A stretch of DNA of 33,829 nt from SUG1106 sp964651095 (GCA_964651095.1 CAZYWO010000009.1:1-33829), one strand, 5' to 3'. Counted from the first letter of the stretch, positions 1 to 7,455 are shown. Numbers and translations are program-made. Notes: generated from the sequence alone by a model not told the origin.

Positions 1-54
1 TGAGACAGGCGATTTATTTTCGCCCACCCCAACATTTATTATAGAGCCCTTTTT

Positions 55-93
55 TGTTGGCGGTATTAGTGAATACCGGATATCCTGCCAACA
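55..93. repeat. GTTGGC/GCCAAC palindromic repeat, copy 1
   Basis: TGTTGGC (55-61) is answered by GCCAACA (87-93), and a nested stem CGGTATT/AATACCG (61-67/72-78) lies between them. A T-run lies on the left side, so a terminator would read on the minus strand. Related copies of about 40 bp occur at 9297-9337 and 23116-23157. Confidence 0.55.
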
Positions 94-120
94 TCGTCAT
101 CATTTTAATAATATTTTCAT

Positions 121-385
121 TCATAATGACGGCCAGTGCAAATTACTAAGTTGAACTGCCGTATCTTCTTCACCGCAGCATTCACCTATGTTGTCTTTTT
201 CCGGCTCACTTCCTTTACCGCAGTATTCACCTCTGCTGCCCTTTACTACAGTACCGCCTTCACTGCTGACCCTTTGCGCGTCACCGCTGCACTCTCCGGC
301 AGATTGAAAGTCTGGAATGTAACAGCCATCGCACCGGCGTATAGCTGATGCCATTTTGACGGATTTTCTTGGGTGAGTGTTCCAT
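121..385 (-). pseudogene. frameshifted TnpV-like small protein remnant
   Basis: On the minus strand an AGGAGG site precedes an ATG at 385. That frame reads MEHSPKKIRQNGISYTP and stops soon after. A frame change in the middle continues with CYIPDFQSAGECSG and runs to a TGA at 121. The combined NGISYT...CYIPD pattern resembles, from memory, the N-terminus of transposon-associated TnpV proteins (NGISYT..GDYYIPDL). The rest does not look like TnpV: it is Gly/Glu/Cys-rich with three loosely repeated units (GECSGD, GEYCGKG, GECCGEE). I read this as a broken or rearranged relic rather than a working gene. No other gene is visible up to the thrC promoter. Confidence 0.3.
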
Positions 386-569
386 AAGCGACCTCCTGCA
401 TTTGATTTTTCTCCAAATCCGGCTGATCGTGTCCCTACTTATGTAAAATTTAAGGAAGCTGATTCTAAAAATAATTGCTGGAATCTTTTCATTCTATTAT
501 GTTTAAGCTATGTCTAAGCCGATTCATTGAAATACCACCATGAAAAGAACAAAAAGACCCACTATATTA

Positions 570-598
570 TTGAAAAAAAGAGGATTTTATGGTATGGT
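570..598 (+). promoter_or_regulatory. thrC promoter
   Basis: TTGAAA (570-575) and TATGGT (593-598) are separated by 17 bases, which fits a housekeeping sigma-A promoter. The expected leader is about 70 bases, too short for a T-box or amino-acid riboswitch, and I see no such structure. Confidence 0.5.
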
Positions 599-675
599 AA
601 ATCAATAATCGCAAATTAACAATTAAAGAACAGTAATCATAAACGACATTTCAGGCTTTAAGGAGGACTTTATAT

Positions 676-2157
676 ATGAATTACGAAAGCACAAGAGGAA
701 GTCAAAATAAAAAAACGGGCGCTCAGGCGATAATACAGGGCATTGCTGAGGATAAGGGACTTTATGTACCGGAAACAATACCATCGCTCCCATTCGCAAT
801 CAAGGACATGATGGGAAAGACCTATAAAGAGATTGCATTTAAAGTGATCGGCGCTTTTTTTGATGATTTTACCGACGAGGAAATGAAGTACTGCATAGAC
901 GGTGCATACGATTCAAAGTTTACTGCGCCGGATGTTGTAGAACTGAAAGACGCCGCAGATGTGCATTTCCTTGAGCTTTATCATGGAAAGACAGCGGCAT
1001 TCAAAGATATGGCGCTTTCGATTTTGCCTTATCTTATGACAACTTCCTGCAAAAAGGAAGGAGAAAAATCAAAAATTTGCATCCTTACAGCTACCTCCGG
1101 AGATACAGGAAAGGCGGCTCTCGAAGGATTTGCCGATGTGGAGGGAACTGAAATCATAGTATTTTATCCTTGCAACGGGGTAAGCCAAGTGCAGGAAAGG
1201 CAGATGGTTACACAAGAAGGCGCAAACACGCACGTTTTTGCAATCCGCGGTAACTTCGACGATGCGCAGACGGGAGTAAAGAAGATTTTTAATGACGAGA
1301 ATTTTGCAGCGGATATGGCAGAGCGTGGAGTTAAACTTTCTTCGGCTAATTCAATCAACGTGGGAAGATTGGTTCCGCAGGTTGCATATTACGTTTACAG
1401 CTATGCAAAATTGGTTGAACGGGGAGTTATCGCCGATGGCGAGCCGATGAACGTAGTTGTGCCTACAGGCAATTTTGGAAACATTCTTGCGGCATATTAC
1501 GCACGTGAAATGGGCGTGCCAATCAATAAATTTATTTGTGCTTCCAACGATAATAAGGTTCTGACAGACTTTATAAATACAGGTATTTATGATATCCGCA
1601 GCGATGTAAGGAAGTTCTATTGCACCAATTCACCATCGATGGACATCCTTATTTCCAGCAACTTGGAAAGACTTTTATATCTGCTCAGCGGCCGCAATGG
1701 AGAGGCTGTAAAGGGCTGGATGGAAAGTCTGGACAAGGAAAGAGTGTATGAGGTTTCAAAAGATGTTAAAGAGGCGTTAAATGACTTTTACGGCGGTTTT
1801 TCGACAGAAAACGACACTTTATCCGCAATAGGGAAAATGTGGGCTGAAAAAGGCTATTTAATGGATACACACACAGCTGTAGCATATAAAGTATACCAAG
1901 ATTATAAAGCGGCGACAGGAGATATGACCCCTACTATAATCGCTTCAACAGCCAGCGCATATAAATTTGCGGAAAGCGTCTCTGCCGCGTGCGGTATCGG
2001 TCCTTGCGCCGACGGTTTCCAATATGTTTCAGCGCTTGCAGACGCTACGGGCGTTCCTGTTCCTTATGGACTTAAAGATTTAGATAAGAAACCTGTCCTT
2101 CACAAAACTGTAGTAGATATAAATCAAATGAGTGATGCCGTGAAAGATTCGTTATAG
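676..2157 (+). CDS. thrC: threonine synthase
   Basis: This is a cytoplasmic PLP enzyme that converts O-phospho-L-homoserine to L-threonine, the last step of threonine synthesis. The 493 residues match the long clostridial/fungal-type ThrC. The PLP-binding lysine is K110 in HGKTAAFKDMALS. A second cofactor-binding stretch is TATSGDTGKAAL, near residues 138-149, and VPTGNFGN lies near residue 265. AGGAGG (661-666), nine bases before the ATG, fixes the start. No homoserine kinase or dehydrogenase gene lies in the window, so it is either monocistronic or co-transcribed only with the DUF3267 gene 39 bases downstream. The family assignment is firm. Confidence 0.96.
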   Translation: MNYESTRGSQNKKTGAQAIIQGIAEDKGLYVPETIPSLPFAIKDMMGKTYKEIAFKVIGAFFDDFTDEEMKYCIDGAYDSKFTAPDVVELKDAADVHFLELYHGKTAAFKDMALSILPYLMTTSCKKEGEKSKICILTATSGDTGKAALEGFADVEGTEIIVFYPCNGVSQVQERQMVTQEGANTHVFAIRGNFDDAQTGVKKIFNDENFAADMAERGVKLSSANSINVGRLVPQVAYYVYSYAKLVERGVIADGEPMNVVVPTGNFGNILAAYYAREMGVPINKFICASNDNKVLTDFINTGIYDIRSDVRKFYCTNSPSMDILISSNLERLLYLLSGRNGEAVKGWMESLDKERVYEVSKDVKEALNDFYGGFSTENDTLSAIGKMWAEKGYLMDTHTAVAYKVYQDYKAATGDMTPTIIASTASAYKFAESVSAACGIGPCADGFQYVSALADATGVPVPYGLKDLDKKPVLHKTVVDINQMSDAVKDSL

Positions 2158-2196
2158 TGATGGACGAGGATACATTAAAAAAATGGCAAGAAACAA

Positions 2197-2805
2197 ATGA
2201 GAAATCAAGATAAAACAAAGACGCTAGCTTATCCGTATCTGCCGGCTGATTACGACCTGTATGATGTTCTGGACATGGCAAAGGATATAAGCACTTTTAA
2301 AAAGATAAATATCTGCGCTCTGATAGTGGCTATTTTCATGGTAATCATCGGCAGACTGTTAATCCCTTTTTCAGCAGCTTTTTCGATGGGCGGACTTAAG
2401 GTTGCCATAGCAGCGGCAGCTATGTTTGTGGGAATGGTTGTTTATATTTTTATACACGAGTGGGTACACGGTGTGTTTATCAGAATTTTTACCGGAGAAA
2501 AAGCCGAATACGGTTTCGTTTTTAAGTCGGGAATGGCATATGCGAAGAGCAGTTGGTTTTTTGGAAAGTTAGCATATATAATCATCGCCCTTGCTCCGAT
2601 TGTAGTGTGCGGCGTGGTTTTTGCAGCGCTTTTATGCGATGTATCGGAAGAATATTTTTGGTATTTATATATGCTTCAAATTTTTAATTTTAGCGGTGCG
2701 GCAGGCGACTTATATGTTGCATGGAGAGTTATGCACATGCCGAAAGGATTGCTTGTTTACGATGAAGGCGTTGCAATGAAATTTTTTGCGCCTGTAACTT
2801 TTTAG
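2197..2805 (+). CDS. DUF3267 membrane protein, putative zincin peptidase
   Basis: This 202-residue integral membrane protein has about four hydrophobic segments. An HEWVH motif (H87, E88, H91) sits at the end of the second or third, the HExxH zinc signature of membrane metallopeptidases. The layout, including the AxxGDxxVAW-like segment near residues 168-177, matches the DUF3267 family as I remember it. The substrate is unknown. The start is uncertain: an in-frame TAA lies 18 bases upstream, so the ATG at 2197 is the first possible, but its ribosome site is weak and translation may be coupled to thrC. A 17-codon ORF in another frame (MDEDTLKKWQETNEKSR) overlaps the gap and could be part of a frameshifted original N-terminus. 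Confidence 0.75.
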   Translation: MRNQDKTKTLAYPYLPADYDLYDVLDMAKDISTFKKINICALIVAIFMVIIGRLLIPFSAAFSMGGLKVAIAAAAMFVGMVVYIFIHEWVHGVFIRIFTGEKAEYGFVFKSGMAYAKSSWFFGKLAYIIIALAPIVVCGVVFAALLCDVSEEYFWYLYMLQIFNFSGAAGDLYVAWRVMHMPKGLLVYDEGVAMKFFAPVTF

Positions 2806-2858
2806 CCTATGATTTGCAGTTAATTGTATCATTTAACCTTTGGCGAGGATATGTTTAT

Positions 2859-3338
2859 ATGGAATATCAAATTAGAAAAATCAGAGAAAGCGAGTATCCA
2901 CTATTATCTGATTTTTTATATGAGGCGATTTTTATTCCGAAAGGTATGAAAAAACCACCGAAAGCTATTATTGAACGGCCCGAACTACAAGTATATATTG
3001 CCGATTTCGGAAAAGAACACGATTGGTGTTTAGTTGCGGAGGTAAAACGAAAGTTAGTGGGTGCGGTATGGGTGCGTATTATGCATGATTACGGACATGT
3101 GGATGATGAAACACCTTCTTTTGCCATATCTCTTTATGAGGAGTACAGACATTTAGGAATCGGCACAGATCTTATGAAATCTATGTTGCGTCTGTTAAAA
3201 GATAAAGGTTATAAACAAGCGTCACTTTCCGTACAGAAAACCAATTACGCAGTGAATATGTACAAAAAAGTTGGTTTTGAGATAGTTGGCGAAAATAAAG
3301 AGGAATATATAATGATTTGCCGACTGGGGCTGAATTAA
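2859..3338 (+). CDS. GNAT-family N-acetyltransferase
   Basis: This 159-residue protein would transfer an acetyl group from acetyl-CoA to an unidentified amine. The acetyl-CoA pyrophosphate loop is visible as EEYRHLGIGTDLMKSML (R/Q-x-x-G-x-G/A pattern, near residues 103-119), followed by the typical beta-bulge region SLSVQKTNYAVNMYKKVGFEIVGE. I chose the ATG at 2859 because it follows GCGAGGA and begins the usual MEYQIRKIRE N-terminus; a longer reading from 2814 has no ribosome site. The last residues (RLGLN) run into the Ig-like fragment, so the C-terminus may have been altered by a rearrangement. The family is clear, the substrate is not. Confidence 0.88.
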   Translation: MEYQIRKIRESEYPLLSDFLYEAIFIPKGMKKPPKAIIERPELQVYIADFGKEHDWCLVAEVKRKLVGAVWVRIMHDYGHVDDETPSFAISLYEEYRHLGIGTDLMKSMLRLLKDKGYKQASLSVQKTNYAVNMYKKVGFEIVGENKEEYIMICRLGLN

Positions 3339-3547
3339 AAATTGAACCTGTATCCGGCGATTATGTGGATATTTCTTATGCAGACGGAATAATCACTATA
3401 ACCGGAAAAGCAAAAGGTTCGGTGAAATTAAATATTTCCATAGTGATAGATGGTATTACACTGACATCTTCATCTTGCCAAGTATCGGTTTCCGCAAAAT
3501 CAAATACATCAAGTTCTGTTACGATTGATTTGCTTGCATCGGAACGC
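3317..3547 (+). pseudogene. bacterial Ig-like domain fragment
   Basis: This frame overlaps the end of the acetyltransferase and has no ribosome site or ATG. It encodes a beta-rich stretch (LKIEPVSGDYVDISYADG followed by IITITGKAKGSVKLNISI) typical of Big-type immunoglobulin-like domains in secreted clostridial proteins. After about residue 75 the similarity stops, and the frame continues through G+C-rich DNA of different character. It is most likely a leftover of a surface-protein gene, joined to the acetyltransferase by a deletion or insertion. It is not expected to be translated. Confidence 0.5.
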
Positions 3548-3554
3548 AACACTG

Positions 3555-3612
3555 CAAAACCGGGCGGGGTTGTCAATGGGCGAAGCCCGTTCATCTTGAC
3601 CGTTGATAGGTT
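3555..3612. other. G+C-rich junction, possible mobile-element scar
   Basis: This short patch (CCGGGCGGGGTTGTCAATGG onward) is clearly richer in G+C than its surroundings. It holds the inverted repeat GGGC-GAA-GCCC (3578-3588). From memory, similar strings lie near ends of clostridial integrative elements. No integrase or transposase is present, so the identification is weak. Confidence 0.25.
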
Positions 3613-3654
3613 CGCTTGGTTTTGCCATTTATCTGACAAACTGGAAGTTATCGT

Positions 3655-3789
3655 TCATGTATCAAGGCATTCACCTTTTGCTCGATCTGCATTTATATAG
3701 TATCCATCTATAATAGTACGATAACCGCCACCAAAACTCCATTTATTTTCTTCAATAAATGCAATGAATTTATCAACAAAGACATTCAT
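3655..3789 (-). CDS. small protein, possibly DUF469/YggL-like, truncated
   Basis: A 44-codon minus-strand ORF starts at the ATG at 3789, with an in-frame TAA just upstream. It reads VDKFIAFIEENKWSFGGG, then Tyr/Ile/Asp-rich sequence with DGYYINADRAKG. The FI-FIEEN-x-x-FGGG...DGYY pattern recalls short Firmicutes relatives of DUF469 (YggL-like proteins). I see no good ribosome site, and the ORF is shorter than that family, so it may be a 3'-truncated copy. It sits in a patch of gene fragments beside the next minus-strand gene. The assignment is tentative. Confidence 0.35.
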   Translation of the reverse strand: MNVFVDKFIAFIEENKWSFGGGYRTIIDGYYINADRAKGECLDT

Positions 3790-3868
3790 TGATACTTATT
3801 TGGGAACTGCAATACAACCTTGAATTTCGATTTCTTTTACCATAGAAAATGCCACCACAAAGTTAAAT

Positions 3869-4303
3869 TTAATTCGATCCTCTCCAGCAGAAAAAGCCTT
3901 CTGACAATGCTATCTTTTCTCCTACTTCTTTCATACTTTCTGATAGGTTATAAACTGCTAAATGTAGACAGTCACAATCAAAAACTAATAGAACATTTTC
4001 CTCTGGAAACAGGATATTTAGTGTTCCAGAGTGATTTTCCATAATCTCTCTAACAGCGGCATCTATATCCTCTGGTTTCGGATTATCATTCCACCCATTC
4101 CATAAAACGGAAGTACGATAATAGCACATCAACTTTAATATAATATTGACATATTTATTTATCATTTCATGGCGCTTTTCACTGTTAAGCAAGTAATATT
4201 CAACATCAAAAAAATGTCCATTAGCTGTCTTAGATACCTTTTGAGGTAAGAAGTCAATTACATGACATGGTCTATTAAGTAATTCATCAATTCTGTTTTC
4301 CAT
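3869..4303 (-). CDS. hypothetical protein, 144 aa
   Basis: The start is the ATG at 4303, preceded by GGGAGG with a seven-base gap; five codons further upstream is another ATG without a site. The product is soluble and acidic, with no signal peptide or membrane segment. Visible stretches are MENRIDELLNRPCHVIDFLP at the N-terminus, a hydrophobic region near residues 50-65 (IILKLMCYYRTSVLW), and FPEENVLLVFDCDCLHLAVYN near the centre of the C-terminal half. The size, composition and accessory location are like small immunity or accessory proteins in clostridia, but I recognise no family and assign no function. Confidence 0.6.
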   Translation of the reverse strand: MENRIDELLNRPCHVIDFLPQKVSKTANGHFFDVEYYLLNSEKRHEMINKYVNIILKLMCYYRTSVLWNGWNDNPKPEDIDAAVREIMENHSGTLNILFPEENVLLVFDCDCLHLAVYNLSESMKEVGEKIALSEGFFCWRGSN

Positions 4304-4455
4304 TTGTTTGCCTCCCAAAATACCGATTTATCTCGGTTATTTGAGCTAAGTATATCATAGTTTCCAACGATTTTCTATATAGTTGCCCTTTATTTTTACG
4401 GAATAGCAGGGCTGTTGTCTATCAAATTCTTTTTGCGTTACTTTACCGCACATGA

Positions 4456-4569
4456 GTATTAAATATGGGCACAAAATACTATTATAAAGTTCGCGGTGTC
4501 CGTGTGATTGACGGACAGAAGTATTACACTAAGTGGTCAAATTTAGTCAAAGAAAAAACCAACGGCTAA
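4456..4569 (+). pseudogene. relic of a fibronectin-type III C-terminal tail
   Basis: An in-frame TGA at 4453-4455 is followed by a short open stretch ending at TAA 4567-4569. It encodes KYYYKVRGVRVIDGQKYYTK and a short tail WSNLVKEKTNG. The YYYKVR-x-x-R-x-x-x-G pattern is the last strand pair of Fn3-like repeats in clostridial surface proteins. It is recognisably like the C-terminus of the CAP/Fn3 protein at 17916 (YEYRVRAYRIFNGYTVYSSY). No ribosome site precedes its only ATG (4465). I read it as the orphaned 3' end of a secreted-protein gene, possibly the same one that left the Ig-like fragment at 3317. Confidence 0.55.
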
Positions 4570-4584
4570 AACCGTTGGTTTTTT
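4553..4584. terminator. bidirectional terminator
   Basis: AAAAAACCAACGG (4553-4565) pairs fully with CCGTTGGTTTTTT (4572-4584) around a six-base loop. It overlaps the end of the Fn3 relic and lies ten bases past the 3' end of the minus-strand tRNA, so it can end both transcripts. Confidence 0.85.
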
Positions 4585-4594
4585 AACATTGATT

Positions 4595-4682
4595 TGGCGG
4601 AGGACATGGGACTCGAACCCACGGGGCTGTTACACCTTACCTGATTTCCAATCAGGCTCCTTAGCCACTCGGTCAATCCTCC
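4595..4682 (-). tRNA. tRNA-Ser (anticodon GGA)
   Basis: Read on the minus strand, it begins GGAGGATTGACCGAGTGGC and has the anticodon stem-loop CCTGATTGGAAATCAGG, giving anticodon GGA. A long variable arm follows, then the T-arm GGGTTCGAGTCCC. The acceptor stem closes as GGAGGAT/GTCCTCC with one G-T pair, followed by G and an encoded CCA (complement of 4595-4597). The long variable arm and anticodon identify a class II serine tRNA. Accessory gene fragments lie against its 3' side. Confidence 0.95.
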
Positions 4683-4759
4683 TTGTTAACTGTGATTATA
4701 GATATTCACCATTATTTGGTTCTGAATTAATTACAGACGCCATGTTGAGGCACTATAAT

Positions 4760-4788
4760 AATTTAACACATATTTTAAATCTTGACAA
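4760..4788 (-). promoter_or_regulatory. tRNA-Ser promoter
   Basis: On the minus strand TTGTCA (4788-4783) and TAAATT (4765-4760) are 17 bases apart. This gives a precursor leader of about 70 bases before the tRNA. Confidence 0.4.
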
Positions 4789-4907
4789 GTAGTTTTTAGA
4801 GGTTTTCGCGGAATTTTTATCATGACAGGGCAGGAGTTTACTTGTAAAACAGGCTGGACATTTTGCTACTATAATAAACTGATGCAAGGTTGATAACCTC
4901 ATTCATA

Positions 4908-4956
4908 TTGACAGAAAATAGAAAATATAATACTATTAGTAATAATTCCTAATAGT
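4908..4956 (+). promoter_or_regulatory. perR promoter with overlapping PerR/Fur-type operator
   Basis: TTGACA (4908-4913) and TACTAT (4931-4936) are 17 bases apart. A perfect inverted repeat, ACTATTAG (4932-4939) and CTAATAGT (4949-4956) with a nine-base centre, covers the -10 box and start point. Its AT-rich form (TTAGTAATAATTCCTAA core) resembles Fur-superfamily boxes, suggesting autoregulation by the next gene. Confidence 0.6.
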
Positions 4957-4971
4957 TACAGCGAGGCTTCA

Positions 4972-5394
4972 ATGAACAAAGATAAGGACATAAAGAAACG
5001 TAACACCAAACAGCGTCAAATGATTTATAATGCTGTGGCAACAGGGCGCGACCATCCGTCGGCAGATGATATTTACCGAGATATTCATAAACTGAACGAC
5101 AGAGTAAGCAAGGGAACCGTCTATAGAAACCTGAATGTTTTGTCAGAAAGCGGTGAAATTACCCACGTTAGAGTTCCGGCTGCCGATAGATATGATATAC
5201 GCTTGGACAGACATTATCACATTATGTGTGTGAAATGCGGCAAAGTTTTTGATATTCCCATGGAATACAGGGAGGATTATGACAGCGACATTGCCGAAAA
5301 AACGGGTTTTGCTGTTGAGCGGCATATCATGCTGTTTGAGGGAATTTGTCCGGACTGTCAAATGTCCAAAGGACAAGACTGGTGGGACAAATAA
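4972..5394 (+). CDS. perR: PerR-type Fur-family peroxide-responsive repressor
   Basis: This is a 140-residue metalloregulator with an N-terminal winged helix (residues 10-70) and a C-terminal dimerisation domain. The structural zinc site is C86/C89 and C126/C129. By spacing, the five regulatory metal ligands of Bacillus PerR correspond to H28, D75, H81, H83 and D94 here. The Asp at D75, rather than Fur's Glu, points to PerR, in which iron-catalysed histidine oxidation relieves repression. GAGG lies seven bases before the ATG. The gene is 33 bases upstream of a rubredoxin/FMN enzyme, consistent with an oxidative-stress operon. Family membership is firm; the choice of PerR over Fur or Zur is likely but unproven. 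Confidence 0.82.
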   Translation: MNKDKDIKKRNTKQRQMIYNAVATGRDHPSADDIYRDIHKLNDRVSKGTVYRNLNVLSESGEITHVRVPAADRYDIRLDRHYHIMCVKCGKVFDIPMEYREDYDSDIAEKTGFAVERHIMLFEGICPDCQMSKGQDWWDK

Positions 5395-5427
5395 AAATAA
5401 GAAAAAGAAAAGTTAAGGAGGATTTTT

Positions 5428-6828
5428 ATGGCAGTTTATAAATGCAGTATTTGCGGTGTTATTTTTGACGAAGAAAAAGAAGGCAAAAAGCTGGAGGAAC
5501 TGGATTGTTGCCCGGTCTGTCTACAGCCTATATCAAAATTTGAAAAGGTGGAAGAAGATAATCAAGAGATTACGGTTTCTAGTGAAATAAAAACTCTTGA
5601 CTACGCCCCGGAGTATATTAGGCACGATAAAACCGCAAGATATATGGCAGAAATCCATGAGATGGCAGTAACCGGCGAGAGCATACATGCGGCTATGGGA
5701 ACTTTAATACCTTTGCCTAGCTGGGACGATATTTTAATTTTGGGAGCACAACTGAATCCATCGCCGCTGCTTGATGACGCGCCGGTAAATACCGCAACTA
5801 TAATAGGAAAACATGCACAAAAGCCGATGATTCTTCAAAGTCCGGTTTATATTTCTCATATGTCCTTTGGCGCACTGTCTAAGGAAACCAAGATTGCCCT
5901 TGCGAAAGGTTCCGCTATGGCGAAAACAGCCATGTGCAGCGGTGAAGGCGGAATTCTGCCGGAGGAGAAAGAAGCCTCGTATAAGTACATCTTTGAATAC
6001 ATTCCGAATAAATACAGCGTTACAGATGAAAACCTGAAAGCAGCCGATGCTATTGAAATAAAAATCGGTCAGGGAACAAAACCGGGAATGGGAGGTCATC
6101 TGCCGGGAAGCAAAGTGACTGAAGAAATAGCCCAAATCCGCGGTAAGAATATTGGCGAAGACATTCAAAGTCCAAGCAAGTTTGCGGAAATTAATGATGA
6201 AAAAGACCTGAAAGAAATGGTAGATATGCTCAGGGAGCGTTCAGAGGGAAGACCTATTGGCATTAAAATTGCCGCAGGAAGAATTGAACGCGACCTTGCC
6301 CATTGTGTCTACGCTCAGCCGGATTTTATTACGATTGACGGCAGGGGAGGCGCAACCGGGTCAAGCCCGTTATTTTTACGCGAAGCAACTACGGTACCGA
6401 CAATATATGCGCTGTCGAGAGCAAGAAAATACCTTGATTCCGTGAATTCAGATATTTCCCTTGTTATTACAGGAGGATTAAGGGTATCATCTGATTTTGC
6501 CAAAGCTTTGGCAATGGGAGCAGATGCCGTAGCTATTGCCAGTTCAGCTCTTATTGCTGCTGCGTGTCAGCAGTACAGAATCTGTGGCAGCGGAAATTGC
6601 CCGGTAGGTGTGGCGACGCAAGACTCCGAACTGAGAGCAAGGCTTAATGTGGAGGCGGCAGCTTCGCGCGTAGGAAATTTTCTTAATGTATCAACAAAAG
6701 AATTGAAAATGTTTGCGCGCATTACAGGGCACAGCAATGTGCATGATCTAAACATAGAAGACTTGGTGACAACTGACAAGGACATTGCAGAATATATCCA
6801 TATTCCTCATGTAGGAGAATCAAAATAA
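5428..6828 (+). CDS. rubredoxin-fused FMN-binding glutamate-synthase-like oxidoreductase
   Basis: This 466-residue cytoplasmic protein has two parts. Residues 1-35 are a rubredoxin-like iron or zinc knuckle (C6-x2-C9 and C28-x2-C31, with an extra C27). Residues 60-450 are the FMN-binding barrel of the glutamate synthase large subunit. Visible motifs are SPVYISHMSFGALSKE, EIKIGQGTKPGMGGHLPG and ITIDGRGGATGSSP, plus the [3Fe-4S] signature C380-x5-C386-x4-C391. It lacks the glutaminase domain, so it is unlikely to be a normal glutamate synthase. Lying behind a PerR-like gene with an AAGGAGG site, it probably moves electrons in oxygen or peroxide defence, but its substrate is unknown. Confidence 0.85.
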   Translation: MAVYKCSICGVIFDEEKEGKKLEELDCCPVCLQPISKFEKVEEDNQEITVSSEIKTLDYAPEYIRHDKTARYMAEIHEMAVTGESIHAAMGTLIPLPSWDDILILGAQLNPSPLLDDAPVNTATIIGKHAQKPMILQSPVYISHMSFGALSKETKIALAKGSAMAKTAMCSGEGGILPEEKEASYKYIFEYIPNKYSVTDENLKAADAIEIKIGQGTKPGMGGHLPGSKVTEEIAQIRGKNIGEDIQSPSKFAEINDEKDLKEMVDMLRERSEGRPIGIKIAAGRIERDLAHCVYAQPDFITIDGRGGATGSSPLFLREATTVPTIYALSRARKYLDSVNSDISLVITGGLRVSSDFAKALAMGADAVAIASSALIAAACQQYRICGSGNCPVGVATQDSELRARLNVEAAASRVGNFLNVSTKELKMFARITGHSNVHDLNIEDLVTTDKDIAEYIHIPHVGESK

Positions 6829-6863
6829 CCGATTCTCGCTTTATGTCGTGTACTTTTTTCACG

Positions 6864-6884
6864 CAAAGAGATATACTCTCTTTG
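6864..6884. promoter_or_regulatory. perfect palindrome before the XRE regulator
   Basis: CAAAGAGA (6864-6871) and TCTCTTTG (6877-6884) flank TATAC. The element directly abuts the ribosome site of the next gene. It could be an autoregulatory operator or a leader hairpin limiting translation. There is no T-run, so it is not a classic terminator. Confidence 0.45.
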
Positions 6885-6901
6885 AAAGGAGCAGATAGAA
6901 T

Positions 6902-7435
6902 ATGGATCAGAAAAAAATCGGCAGATTTATAAAAGAACTACGCAATGAAAAGGGACTTACACAAGAGCAATTGGCTGAGCTGGTAGGCGTAACCAACAGA
7001 AGCGTTTCCCGGTGGGAAAACGGAGTTAATATGCCAGACTTCGACTTGCTTATTCACATAGCACAGTATTTTGACGTCAGCATTGAGGAGATATTAGACG
7101 GGGAGCGAAAAGGCGAAGGAATGGATAAAGCAGCAGAAAAAACAATGCTGAAAGTAGCCGATTACAATAGCAGCGAAAATATGATTTTCTCCAAAAGACT
7201 AAATTTTATATTTGCCGTTAGTCTTATTGCGTTCATTATATATATGATAATTGATATAAATGGTCTTGCATTGACGGGAGTTTACGAAGATATTGCAGAT
7301 TTTATGCTGGGTCTTGTGTTTGGCGTGTTAATTTTGGGAACTCTGTATACAAGCAGATATATGTTAAAAATTAAGGCATTTAAAATGAGACTGTTAAACA
7401 GAGTAAGACATGGCGGGGAGAGCAGCATGTTATAA
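6902..7435 (+). CDS. XRE-family regulator with C-terminal membrane anchor
   Basis: This is a 177-residue protein. Residues 1-65 are a Cro/C1-type helix-turn-helix (IGRFIKELRNEKGLTQEQLA, then VGVTNRSVSRWENG), followed by a short linker. Two hydrophobic segments near residues 100-120 and 130-150 (FIFAVSLIAFIIYMII and FMLGLVFGVLILGTLY) come before a basic tail. A DNA-binding domain tied to the membrane suggests that it senses an envelope or peptide signal. AAGGAGC lies about nine bases before the ATG. It ends 80 bases before the SCIFF precursor on the same strand, which makes it a candidate regulator of that locus. No evidence here proves the link. Confidence 0.82.
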   Translation: MDQKKIGRFIKELRNEKGLTQEQLAELVGVTNRSVSRWENGVNMPDFDLLIHIAQYFDVSIEEILDGERKGEGMDKAAEKTMLKVADYNSSENMIFSKRLNFIFAVSLIAFIIYMIIDINGLALTGVYEDIADFMLGLVFGVLILGTLYTSRYMLKIKAFKMRLLNRVRHGGESSML

Positions 7436-7455
7436 ATAGCAGCGATGTCAGTGGC

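Noticed and set aside
14..124. small peptide gene MNENIIKMMTMLAGYPVF...
   Set aside because: It lies across the palindromic repeat, has no ribosome site of its own and no recognisable family, so it was not called as a gene.
360..675. possible T-box or threonine riboswitch before thrC
   Set aside because: The leader after the likely start site is only about 70 bases, and I see no T-box sequence, specifier stem or terminator/antiterminator pair.
2839..2853. att-site duplicate of the tRNA-Ser 3' end
   Set aside because: Only about 14 matching bases with a gap and a mismatch, overlapping the ribosome site of the GNAT gene. Mentioned as a weak hint only.
4589..4792. plus-strand ORF over the tRNA region (starts MIWRRTWDSNPRG)
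   Set aside because: It is the familiar false ORF produced by reading the antisense of a tRNA.
5428..6828. true glutamate synthase
   Set aside because: There is no N-terminal glutaminase domain and no small subunit next to it, and a rubredoxin knuckle takes the N-terminal position.
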